Shown: positions 20,462 to 32,200 of the stretch, piece by piece | Numbering within the stretch: the stretch's first letter is position 1 | How the letters are laid out: every line of letters starts with the position of its first letter | Assembly: GCA_947650285.1 (NCBI GenBank) | Contig: CANTFL010000617.1 | Location: 186,001-250,000, forward strand | Direction: 5' to 3' | Source: Hyaloperonospora brassicae | Lineage: Eukaryota; Oomycota; Peronosporomycetes; Peronosporales; Peronosporaceae | Length of the DNA stretch: 64,000 bases | Notes under the pieces: model-generated | The model's database searches: none | What the model was told of the DNA's origin: nothing | The model's input: only the letters and a program-made list of their open reading frames with translations | Translations under genes and position numbers: made by a program

Positions 20462-23011
20462 ATGGGCTCGACACGGGAGCTGGCGACCGATGATCTGGTG
20501 ATGACGATCGCGTCCGAGGACGAGGTGTCGGACGTGGAGAACAGCTCGGAATCGGGAGACGAGCAAGAGGGAGAGGTCCAGAGCAGTCACAAGCAGCAGC
20601 AGCAGCAACAGTCGAATGAGCGCGAGATCGCCGAGAACTTTGAGTTTGACGACAGCGGTGGTACTTTTTATGCGTCCGGTGGCAGCTCATGGGACTTTAC
20701 GACGGCCATTTCACGAATTGACGAGATGGAGAGTGGTGTCTCGAAGCGCACGTCTATTCAGACAAAGATCGACAAGAGGCGTCAAAAGAAGGAGGAGCTA
20801 AAGTTGAAGAAGAAGAAGAAGAAGAAGAAGGAGAAGATGAAGATCAAGGGGATGAGGTGCAGTGAAAAGAGTGAGGGAGTGGAGGCGGAAACTGAAGGGT
20901 CTAGCGACAGTGAAGACGAGACGAAAGAGAGCTGTTCCGACAGTGAGGAGCAGCACGAGGTGGGAGAAGAGGACGATGTGGTGGAGGAAGCGCGTTTGCA
21001 GACGGCGCTGAAGGACGGCAATAAGGACCAGCAGGCGATCGACAAGATGGTGGACGCGCTGGAAAAGAAGAAGGCTGCCGAGTTTTTTGACTCGGACCCG
21101 TTTGCAGCACAGGAGTTTGCCAAGACCAAGTTTGAAACGTTTGCAGACTTGAAGCTGTCGCGTCCACTGATGCGTGCGATTGCGCATGTTGGTTTTGAGA
21201 AGCCAACACCTATTCAGCAGCGAGCTATTCCTATCGCACTTGCGGGCAAAGATATCTGCGCTAGTGCCCAAACCGGTAGTGGTAAAACTGCTGCTTTCTT
21301 GCTGCCTATCTTGGAGCGTCTTCAGTATCGCTCGCGCCGCGTACAGTCGACGCGTGTGATGATTATTTGTCCCGTTCGTGAGCTTGCGACGCAGTGTCAG
21401 TCGATGTTCGAACAGTTGGCGCGTTTCACGGACATTACAATCTCACTGGCGGTGGGTGGTTTGCCGCTCAAGGTTCAGGAAGCTGAGCTGAGGAACCGCC
21501 CAGACGTTGTAGTGTGCACACCTGGCCGTATGATTGACCATCTGCGTAACTCCAAGAGCGTTCACATGGATGATCTAGAAATTCTAGTACTGGATGAAGC
21601 CGATCGGCTGCTTGAGTTGGGGTTTACGGACGAAGTGCTAGAGCTTGTCCGTATGTGTCCTGTGCAACGTCAGACGATGCTGTTTTCTGCCACGATGACG
21701 TCCAAAGTTGACCAGCTGATTGGTCTCTCGATGAAGCGTCCGGTGCGCATTAGCACGGACCCACTGTTCGACATGGCTAAGCACTTGGTACAGGAGTTTG
21801 TGCGTATTCGCCCCAATCGTGAAGACGATCGCGAGGCGATTCTCCTGGCACTATGTACGCGTACGTTCCGTACAAACACGATTGTGTTTATGGAGACCAA
21901 GTCGCACGCGCACCGAATGATGATCATCTTCGGTCTAGCTGGTATCAAGGCTGCCGAACTCCATGGCAACTTGATGCAGAGAGAACGGCTCGAGGCGCTT
22001 CAGAAGTTCCGTGATGGCACTGTTGACATTCTTCTGTGTACTGATATTGCTGCCCGTGGTATCGATGTGCGCGGTGTGCACGCTGTCATCAACTATGAAA
22101 TGCCGAAGGATATAACGACGTATGTGCACCGTGTTGGTCGAACGGCCCGAGCTGGTCGCAATGGTCGTGCCGTCACACTGACGAGTGAGTCACGCCGTTT
22201 GGTGATGAAACAAGTTTCACGGCATTGCAATGGGTTCGTCAAGTCCCGCGCTGTTCCTGATCCGGTCATTGCGCAGTGGAAAGCTCGCATTGAGAGCATG
22301 CAGGAAGACGTGAAGCTGGTAATGCACGATGAGACCCTGGAGAAGCGTGTGCGTGAAGCCGAAAAAGAGGCCACTCGGGCTACGAACATGCTGAGGCACC
22401 GTGACGAGATCATCTCCCGTCCTGCGCGCACGTGGTTTATGTCTGAACGAGAAAAGAAAAATGTGAATGAGCGTGCTGAGGACGAGCGTCGCAACCAGGA
22501 GAAGGCGTTGAAAGAAGGAGCTGAGACTGAGGAAACCGTGACGCGTGCGAAGAAGCTCAAGACGATGAGCCACAAGAAGCGTCGGCTGTTTGAGATTCGC
22601 GAGCGCGAAGAGCGGATGCTTGCGGACGCGAACCGTGAAGAGGACGGCAGTGGTCACGAGAGCAAAAAGGCTGCTGTGTTCACGTCGACACACGTCGCTG
22701 GTGCTGCCAAGCGCGCCAAAAAGGTGCAGCAGGAGACCAATCGCTCGCGCGAGGAGGAGTCGATTGCCGAAATGCACGAGCGAAAGCGCCTCAGACGTGA
22801 GAAGGCTCGCGCAGCTCGAAGCAGCCACGGGTCAGGTGCGTTCGACGTTGACATGACACGTGACGAGGCTCTGAAGCCCAGGAAACAGCGTGATGCTAGC
22901 GCGCACCACAAGCCATTCGAGTTCAAGGAGAAGGTCACGGACTACAAGAAACACGCCAAGAAGAGCTCGAGCTCGTTCAAGTCGAAGGCAAAGTACAAGC
23001 GACGCAAATAG
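20462..23011 (+). CDS. DRS1: DEAD-box RNA helicase, DDX27/DRS1 type
   Basis: Intronless 849-residue ATP-dependent RNA helicase. The family works in the nucleolus on pre-60S ribosome assembly. Residues 1-200 are acidic, with a Gln run (~45) and a Lys run (~117-124, encoded by an AAG repeat). The core then follows: Q motif region (FADLKLSRPLMRAIAHVGF, PTPIQQRA), motif I AQTGSGKT at 269-276, PVRELATQ, TPGRMIDHL, DEAD at 378-381, SAT at 409-411, HGNLMQRERLEAL, TDIAARGID, and motif VI HRVGRTARAGR from 556. IRPNREDDREAI and EMPKDITTYVHRV are characteristic of DDX27. The C-terminal ~200 residues are basic and coiled-coil-like, as in the family. Motif Ia has PVREL instead of PTREL, a mild deviation. 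The gene converges on the HECT gene, whose stop lies 256 bp away. The ATG at 20462 begins the long frame. Confidence 0.95.
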   Translation: MGSTRELATDDLVMTIASEDEVSDVENSSESGDEQEGEVQSSHKQQQQQQSNEREIAENFEFDDSGGTFYASGGSSWDFTTAISRIDEMESGVSKRTSIQTKIDKRRQKKEELKLKKKKKKKKEKMKIKGMRCSEKSEGVEAETEGSSDSEDETKESCSDSEEQHEVGEEDDVVEEARLQTALKDGNKDQQAIDKMVDALEKKKAAEFFDSDPFAAQEFAKTKFETFADLKLSRPLMRAIAHVGFEKPTPIQQRAIPIALAGKDICASAQTGSGKTAAFLLPILERLQYRSRRVQSTRVMIICPVRELATQCQSMFEQLARFTDITISLAVGGLPLKVQEAELRNRPDVVVCTPGRMIDHLRNSKSVHMDDLEILVLDEADRLLELGFTDEVLELVRMCPVQRQTMLFSATMTSKVDQLIGLSMKRPVRISTDPLFDMAKHLVQEFVRIRPNREDDREAILLALCTRTFRTNTIVFMETKSHAHRMMIIFGLAGIKAAELHGNLMQRERLEALQKFRDGTVDILLCTDIAARGIDVRGVHAVINYEMPKDITTYVHRVGRTARAGRNGRAVTLTSESRRLVMKQVSRHCNGFVKSRAVPDPVIAQWKARIESMQEDVKLVMHDETLEKRVREAEKEATRATNMLRHRDEIISRPARTWFMSEREKKNVNERAEDERRNQEKALKEGAETEETVTRAKKLKTMSHKKRRLFEIREREERMLADANREEDGSGHESKKAAVFTSTHVAGAAKRAKKVQQETNRSREEESIAEMHERKRLRREKARAARSSHGSGAFDVDMTRDEALKPRKQRDASAHHKPFEFKEKVTDYKKHAKKSSSSFKSKAKYKRRK
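20804..20835 (+). repeat. AAG microsatellite in the helicase coding region
   Basis: A run of AAG triplets encodes the poly-lysine stretch at residues ~117-124. It is expected to be length-variable. Confidence 0.7.
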
Positions 23012-23267
23012 ATATAGACGTGTAGCCTAGCTGGCTCGCAGCGTAAGCGTACCGACGGAGCGTGTTGATACATTCATACTTTTTGGGTAGGGCATTCAGC
23101 TCACGAAGTGAATGGTGATCCAGCGATACTGCGCCTGTACACCTGTACGTACATAAGAGGACGTATATCTGCAGCTCATAGTCACGATGTAAACAAGTTC
23201 ACACACGTTCGAGTGGTATGACAGGAATGCTGATGTATGTATATATATCCATAGTGAAATGGTTCAA

Positions 23268-26200
23268 CTAGCCAAAGCCGAAGCCTTCCGAGCCTTCGCG
23301 GATAGCGAGTAGAAGACGTTGCTTCAGCTTGTCCTCACTTTCATACTCTGGTAGGTCCAACTGGTTGAAGCTGCGGCAGCAAACATAATGTTAGGTCATT
23401 CCATACTTACTTACAATCACAGATGCACAAAACTTACCACGTATGTGCGGATGGCAGCGCATTATTGTTACCAAAAGCCTTGTGAATGTTAAACTTCTGA
23501 GTGCCGCGCATACCTTCCAACGCCTTGAAACCTTCGAGAGGCACCTTCGAGGTACCTGTGACAAATTGCAGGAAAAGCGCACGCTCCTCGTGTGTGAACG
23601 AGTACAGCACGTCCCAGAACCAGCGAATAACCGGGTCCGTGGGCTTGTAGTTGGCATACTCCGTGTTCGCTTTCAAGTCATCGATATCAATCTCAGGCAT
23701 GCCCGAGATCAACAACTCCAATTCGTTCTCGTTGAAGATGGCAATCAGCTCCGGAGGTACTAGCTGGTGGAATCCCTTCAAAAACGCATCGATCTGCTGA
23801 CGAATGCCTGTCGCCATTCGGTGGTGAGTAATGAGTTTCACGTACTCCATCTTGTTTTCGTTCGTCACTGAGACATTTCTGCCACCCGGAATCAAGTCGA
23901 CCACCTCCAACTTGCCAAAATTGGACTGCTCCGCCGAAAATGTTAGCTCTAGCCCAAGATCGGCAATCGAGTTGTCCAGAATAGAGTGCAAATTCCGATA
24001 GTACTCTGGGTCGATGGCTTCCATGTCGTGGTACGAAATTGGCAACTGCAAGATATGTTTGTAGAACGAGCGCGTAAAATGCGCATCAAGAAGTTGGCCG
24101 TCTGCGACCGCTTTGCCCAGCACTTTTCCGACGAACTCAAAGTAGCTCAAGTGGTCTTTGTTCACGTACGAGAGAGGGTTTGGCTGAAACGTGGGGGAAT
24201 CTGCCGCTGAAGTGAAAAGCACATAATTCGGGTTAAACATCTCGCGCGCAAGAATCATGTACCACTCTCGCGTAACTCCGCCTGCATCAATGCCCTCTTC
24301 GCCCGTGAATGAAATGTGCAGCTTCCGCCGCAATTCGGTACCGCTGCGCATACGCAAGGCATAATAGGAGTCCTCAAATATATGATCGCGCCGTACGGGA
24401 ATGCGCACCGAAGAGCTGCTGCCGCCATGGCCTCTTAGCGCCGCTTGACGAAGCCGTTTCATGGCGCTTTGAAAGTACGTGCGCTTGTTGTCGAACGCCA
24501 GATAAGCTCGGCAGCGAGATATCTTGATCAAAGCGGCTAAAGAAGTGTCGAGTAACGATGGTTTTTCTCGAACCAACAAGTTCAAAAGCACGCGATTTGA
24601 CTCCACGAAATTGACCAGTCTCATTGTCTCATTTGCCTCGGACATTGACGATAAAGCCGATAAACTGCGCTTTAGAGCAGTCCTTGGCGAAGCCTTTTGC
24701 TCCTTGTCACCCATGAGTGCAGTTGCATTGGCACCATCAAATCCGCCCGCACTCAGTGCTGCCACGACTGCTTCTTCGCGCTCACTAGAATCCGGTAAGC
24801 GCAACGACATAGATGCTGCGTCACGAGCGTTGACAACAAAAAAAGCCTCCACCATGGGAAGGAATCGCGCCAAGAGTGCTGCCATTGCACATGATGCACC
24901 AGCGCTCTTACCTTGAATAACAGTTCCCTCTGCGTCGTCTGCTGCCGCGCCCGACTGACCAACAAACCCAATCACCGGAATAGTTGAAGGGGCAGATAAA
25001 GCACCAGAAACACTGCTGTCCTGATCATCGAGACCACCCTTTGCACGGGCTTCCGTCAACGACAAACTCAGAGAATCCCACAACGGGTCCAAACCGATAA
25101 TCTGGCAGCACTCGGTAAACTTCGCAGTGCTCTCGCACACGTCTGACAAAGTGTGTAGTAGTCGTAGTAGCTTAAGCTCATCCTGAGCCGACGGTAGCAC
25201 TGCTGAAGACTCGAATCTAGTACCCTCGACCTGCAGATTCATTGCATTGCGCCAATCCACACGGGCCAGCGTGCTGGCGTGTCGCACGATCGCGTTGATG
25301 ACAAGCTCGCAGTTGCTACGCACATGAGTGAGCAGCTTCAATATTGCGAGTGTGCGTTCCTGCATCTGAGCCGTGCACAGATCCATACCTAAAACAGAAA
25401 CAATTTCACCCATACGCGCTTGGTCCAGCTCTACCGCCGGTACCGCTACCCATTCACCGCCATCTTCCGGGGTCAAAGCGTCAGCCTCATTGCCCTCCTT
25501 TTCTTCCTTACCATCACCAGTCGGTTTGTGGAGGCGCTCGAGAGGTGACAAAACTAGCTCAAGCAACTCGAGCAAGGCATCCAAGTTTGTACTGTTGCGG
25601 TACACTACCGGCAGCGCCAGCAAGTCGATCAAGACAGCAACACCACACTCACGAAAGGATGGCGCTTCTGCTTTCACCGGTGAGCAATACTCATTTGGGG
25701 CACGAAGCATGCCATGAGGCTGAAGCATTTCCACGGTAAAACGTGGGTTATACTTCGCAAGAGACACAAGAACATACAACATGCGGTTGACAACTTCTGT
25801 AGGAACCGCGGACCTTCCAATAGCACGACTTCCATCAATACCATGTCCATACGTCGCGGCCGGCGGGAACTGAATCGTGCCGCTACCGTCATCATCGTCA
25901 TCTTTTTCATCGCCAGGGATCAAGGGCTCTGAAAGCGGTAACGATACCATCTGCAACAACATACGACGAACACTTCGTCGTGTCAGCGGATACAGGCAAA
26001 TGTTTGCAAGTAGCCGCTGGAATACACGATTCTGTATGACAGATTGCGTCATAAAAAGCAGCCGCAATAAACCGCGTACACATCGATCGTCCGTGATTCG
26101 CTCACTGGCATTCTCTTCCTCGTCCTTGTCCACGCACAGAAAGCCCTTACGGGCCATGGAGCTTCCAGCTCCATGGCGGCTGCCACGGCGCAGTACACCG

Positions 26201-29200
26201 ACGTCGTCATACATGCGAGGCCGCCGCCGACCGCTACCTCGTTCGGGGCTGTGAGAGGTCAGCATACGTCGTAGTGTAGGGCGATTAGTAAACAACTCCA
26301 TGTCGTTGTCACCTACTCTACCCTCGGTAGCGTGATCACGTTCACGGTAGGTTGAGCGAAAGGCTGCGCGTTCACGCAGCACAGCGGCTTCTGCACGAAC
26401 TTGGGACGGCAGTGTCTGCAGAAACGCATCGTCGCAAGTGACCAATATCTCCTCGCGCAGTTCGGGTGCTAGCGAAGCCACGAAAGAAGCATTATCCATT
26501 TCCTGAGCGCGAGAAGTGTCAGCAGTTTCCGCACGGGCAACAGCCTCGCGCTCGCGTCGTTCATTTTCCAAGACCTCTGCACGAATTTCTGGAGGCAACG
26601 CTTCCAGCGTCTCACGGTCGAAGCTCGAATTGGCCATATCTAGATCCATTTGTGACATACTTTCAGAGCCAGCTCTGCCACCTCCGGCCGTAGCTGTATC
26701 ACTGCGAGCGCTTGTGGATTCAGAGGCTGCTAGCGCGCTTTGAGCAACGATTTCTGCTTGCATGTCCGAGGGCAATGACGCAAACACTTCAGCATCCATA
26801 CCTTCGGGGCACTGGTACTCTCGCTCGTGTTGCTGATCAAGCAATGCAGGCGACAGTTCTGACGTGACAACTTCAACTGATCGTGTCTGCGTCTCAGTTC
26901 GTGACAATTCCTCTGACTTCGACTCTTCGTCGATGGCCATACCTCTGCCACGGCTTTCGTTGGCGACGGGTTGTGTCGGAGCCGAGCCGAATCTGGATAA
27001 ATCGAGCGTAAAGTTCATCATGACATCAGGAGTGTTCGATACGGGTGTCGTCGTAGCCAAATCGAGTTCTGGAGGCGGGGGTAATGTTGCACTATCGGAG
27101 CTACTTGTTGGTACAGAGGCCGCCTCAGGTGGAGAACCTATCGTTGCCTCAGCGATCGTTTCGGCTTCTGAGTCGACGTTGTCTACGTCGACATCGGACT
27201 CAGGTGGCGATCGCAGCAGACATGTTTCTCCAAGGGTACTAGTAAGTTCCAAAACAAAAGCGGCTTCTGTTGCCGTGTCGTGTACATCGGCTTGATCAGC
27301 ATCCGCTGAATCATCTGGTCGGGTTTGGCTCTCCCCAGCGTTATCTTGTGCTTGCAGCGCGCTAACACTATCCTCCCCACTCCGAGGTGTCCCAGTAGCA
27401 CTACGATCTCCCATGGAATCGTCAGCATGATCTTGCGGCTGTGTTGTTGTCTCACCTTCTGCTCGCGTATCAGCAGATGCCACTGCAGGCTCCTCACTAT
27501 CGGCGCAAATGTGAATGATTTGCTGCTCGAGTCTTGAAGCTACCGAGCGGACATCCATATCACGGCCTTCACCACCTGAGCGCCAGATAGTCGAACTAGC
27601 TGTTCCACCGATCACATCATTAGCACGAGTGCTAAGACCTCGAGGCAAACCGACACCAGCAAAAATATCGCTGAACACATCCCGGTCACCCCTGCGTAAA
27701 CCGAGACGCTGGTCTCGAGAAGGCAGTGTCGAGGCCGGGATATCCAGCGAAAACTCACTCAGCAGGTTGCTAACAGCAGACAAACGATTAACACGATTCA
27801 GTGGTCGACCCCGACTTCCTGGTCCGCGCTGCAACAAGTCTCGTCCTACTGCCAGTCGTAATCTGCTCCCGCCCGGCGGCAGCTGTGACTGAACTTGATC
27901 AGTCAGCTCTTGTAGCTCTCGCAAAAGAGACGAGTGACGGGGAAGTGACAGTCGTCCAGTACTGCGCACCAAGATAGAGCCTCCACGTCCATGCGAACGT
28001 AGTAGCGGATGTGTCGTTGTGCTGCCTGAATTAAGTTGACCATACACGTTGCTACCAGGGCGACCCGATTGACGTTCGCGACGTGATCGATCGCCTCTTA
28101 CACTTGCATCGAATGCTTCAAAAGTAAAATCGTCATCCAGCATATCCGGTAGCTCTTCAATGTACTGGAGCAGTGAGGTAGCCATACTGTTGGAACCGCT
28201 TCCCGATTGACTTCCCGATCCTGGCGAAGGTCCCACTGCATGTCTGCTGCCTACATAACTTCGTGGTACTACAACAAGGTCTGCCCGGTCTTCTTCCACA
28301 TTGTCTTCCACGTCGCCGAATGTCAGCACAAGAGTCTCGCCGCTCGAGATAGAACTTGTCCCGCTACCACTGCTGCTGTGCAAGAGAAGCGCATCGCGCA
28401 TGGTCTCAACGAGCCCGTCCTCCGAGTTTGCAACAGGCTGGCTCCCTTCGCTAGCGTTGTCACCTGATCTGGTGTTACGTGCGTCTATAAGACGAGCGCG
28501 GCGCCGTTGTTCTTCGGCAAAGATTGCCTCGTCATCGAGTATGTTTAGGTAGGAGTATTCGTCTTCGTCAACTTCATCCATTTCGTCTAGGATCGATAGA
28601 TCCGAGTCAAGAGATCCCCAGAGACGGTTCGAAGATGTGCGGCGACTTGATCCGGTGCGGCGAGAAATGAGCAAATGCTGGTGCTCAACAAACTCGTCTT
28701 CGTCGTCGTCATATTCGTCATCTTCGTCGTCGTCGTCGTCGTCATCATCATCGTCGTCATCGTCGTCTTCTCCATCATCGTCGTCATCATCGTCATCGTC
28801 GTCTTCCTCATCATCCTCATCATCCTCACCTTCTCCATCGTCCGTAGAATGGTCGGATATACTGCTTTGGTCATCTTCACTGTGCTCCTCGCCATCGCCA
28901 CGCATGTCGTGGTCATCCGTTTCTGAGAGCGGAGATTGCATCGAAACATCGTCATCGTCTTCTTCACGTAGCGGATAAAAGCTCGTCCTATCGGAATATG
29001 GAGGTCGTCGTGTCTCTACCTCCTCCATACTGCCATCCCGATCTACCGATTCTGTAGTATCAGGAGTTTCCCCCTGTATCGACAAAGCTGACACTGGAGC
29101 TGCCACCATTGAGGTGGACATTTCGACGCCAGCGGTATTGCATGCCTGGTTATGGTCACGGTCTGACGAGCCCGCATTATCCAAGTCAGCCGAGGTATTG

Positions 29201-32200
29201 TTTTGCTTTTTTTGTAGACGACGTGCACGGTGTGTCACAAACGAACGTGTAAGTGTCGCTAGCGGGCGCAGCAACATCGTGCAGATAGCGTGTGCTAACG
29301 GATGTGTCAGGTCGACTTTTCGCAAGGCGTTGGCTAGCAAAGTTACGAAAGCATGTTTGCCCCTCAAACCTCCTCCAAGCACGACCTTGTCCCACGCGAA
29401 TCCTTTCGATGAGCCCTTGGGCCATAAGATACTCATAATCAAACCCGACCAAGCGTGCAAACAACTCAACGCTCGTTCATCTCTGACACTCAAGTCACAA
29501 TTGCCGCCTGCAACGTCAACACCATTTTGCGGCCACTCTTGAAGCAAATGGATGAGCTGCAAGATAATACACTTTGAACCTTCGCCAGAACGGCTGCCGA
29601 TGCTTACCAAGAGCCTGTGCGCATAGTTCACACGCGACGTTGTGCGGCGGTCAATAAACTCTTTGGCATCCGTCACAAGCAAATCAGCGTCAAAATTGCC
29701 TAGTCTGCCGTTACCGTAATATCCGTCCTCTTTCAGAGCCCTTCGGGCTGCCATAAACTGACAGAGTTCGCGGGAAGGCAAGAATTCGCACAGCACAAGG
29801 CGTATAAAGCTGTCGTGCTCTCCATACAGACCAGTCTCATCTTTTGCTTTCGCCAGGATTGTCGCGCATGCAGGAAAATGAGTAGTCAAATGAACCAGTA
29901 GCTGCAAGTACACGCCCACAAACACTCCCGCGGATGCGGCACCAACCTCATCACCCACTGCGGCTTGCTGCTTCTTGGCATGCTTTTCAACGGCCCACAA
30001 CCGACAGATGCGACCAATGATCTTTGTGACAATGATGTGAGCTTCGTGTTTGTGATCTTTAGGGAATTTGTGCGAAGACTTTGCTCCACCTGTCGCGCTG
30101 TCCGGATCCAAGAGAGCGCGAGAAGGCTGCCCTGTGAATGCGTCGGTACCATCAGCCTTCGTACTTCGTGGTACAACGTACGCCCGGCCGGACTCAGACT
30201 TCTTTACCCGCACTGACTTTTGCAATGCGTTCAGGAACACAGTTTCATCTCGAGTTGCAAATGGGGCAACTTCTGTTAATAGCGCGCGCAGTGTGATGCG
30301 CATTTGGCTTGGTGGACCAAATCGCGCTGACAACTTGGCAATCGCACGCCGAATCTTTTCCTCCATCATGTGCTCAAGAACTTCAGGGGATTCTAGTATT
30401 TGCGAGAGTAACGTGCAAGTCAGTTCTTGGTAGCCAACAAACAATAAGCCTTCCGAAATATCCAACACCGCATCAAGGCCACCGTGTGCCGAGAAATAAG
30501 ACGCCAAGTCATACTTGAGCGTCAAACGCGCTAAAAGCTGCCAAATGGCATGAGCTACTGCCTTGCTGGAAGTCGTTGAAGCTATCGACGATGCTTGCTT
30601 CAGCGTCTGCAAGCAAATCGTGACAAGTTGCTTTTCGAAGGAAAGACCTCCATTACGGTCGCTGTCATCATTCCCGCTGCGCTCTTTCGACTCGGTCTCA
30701 ATACTGGTCTCACTTCTGACGAGAGAACCATCAGCAGAAGAGGCACCGCAAGGAGATGAGTGTCTGGCCGCCATTCCAGCTACCACTGCGTCAAAAACCA
30801 GTAGTACTGGCGTACACGACGACTTCAGACATCCCTGATCACAGATACTGGCACTTGAAACATAAGTCACGAGTTTTTCAATACACGAAGGTGATTGAAG
30901 TTGTAGCACAGCACGGGTGTCAACATTCAGCTGAAGCACGAGCGCCAATAGGTGGCTAAGCATAGTCAAATACTCGTCTCCACCATCTTCACCTCCATTG
31001 AAGTGATCCAAAATGGCAGTATTCAGACGTTGAACGACCAAATCACGGTCCACATCCGAGAGCGAGCATACGAAGGTGAAGTACTCTGCGATTGCTGTGG
31101 CGAGATTTTGACCCGGATACAGTTTTCCCATGGGGTCCAACATTTTCGCACGTTTCGCATCTTTACCCTTTTCTTTGGCGGCCCGCACGCGTAAAATCTG
31201 GAAGCAGACTGCTTCGAAACTGTCTCGCAACAAAAGGTAAAGCGCCTGTAAGCCTCTGTCCATCTTCTTTACCCCTGCCACATTTTTCACTTGACGCAGC
31301 GCGCTCGCCGCAACCGCACTGTCGTCGTCTTGTGCTTCTTCATGCTGTGTATCACCATCATGCGCTTCGTCTTCGTCCTCTGGATGACCCAAAATCCATT
31401 CCATAGCTAACTCCACGTTGTTTACTTGAATTCGTCGTAACGCCCGCTCAACCCGTAGCTGCGGGAAGCCCATGGAAACCAGGCTCTCAACAATTGCAGC
31501 ATCCGGCACGAACACTTGACCCTGACTAGTTCCTCCAGGCCCCGCTCTGCGCGATCCCCCAAAAAGCGCTCTCCGGAGCGATAACGCTTCGTTGTGAAGC
31601 TCATTGCTGAAGTTCCCATCACGGTTATCTTGAATCATCGCTACTCCTTCGCGTTGGCCCGGACTATTTAGCCCGCTTTCGCCATCCGATTCCACCGCTT
31701 CATCGTCACTACTCATGCGGTTCCTCAATATAGTCACGACAATTGGCATTATTTCTGCCATACACGAATCCACAAGAGAAGCCGGGAACTTCGCATTCTT
31801 CCAAATTAACAACACTGCACGCACACACATGACATGCAGCTGCACGGTAAGCTTTCGGGGTTTAAATGGCGCTTCATCGGTATCTCCTGCTGCATCACGA
31901 GTAAGCAACGCCGCGGTCAACGGTGACGTAGACAAAGCTTCCAGGTTCGACAGTTTTCGAAGGAGGCTTGCTGCAATGTAAAAAGACGTCAACGCCATTT
32001 GAGAGGGCCTGACACTGGGCACGCTAGCCTTATCATGTTCATCTTTGAGACAAACGGTGAAGAAATGCTCGATTATATTTATGATCACATCCATCAAGTT
32101 TGAAGCCGTGATCGGGGCACCAGCACACGTGGTAATTGCCTTGCCAGGCCTAGCAGCACCATCTTCTTCTTCTGAAACGTCTTCTTGAATCATTGCAACA

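Noticed and set aside
22217..22828. 203-codon minus-strand ORF
   Set aside because: Antisense shadow of the helicase C-terminus.
28637..28978. 113-codon serine-rich plus-strand ORF
   Set aside because: Poly-serine is just the complement of the GAT/GAC tract of the HECT gene.
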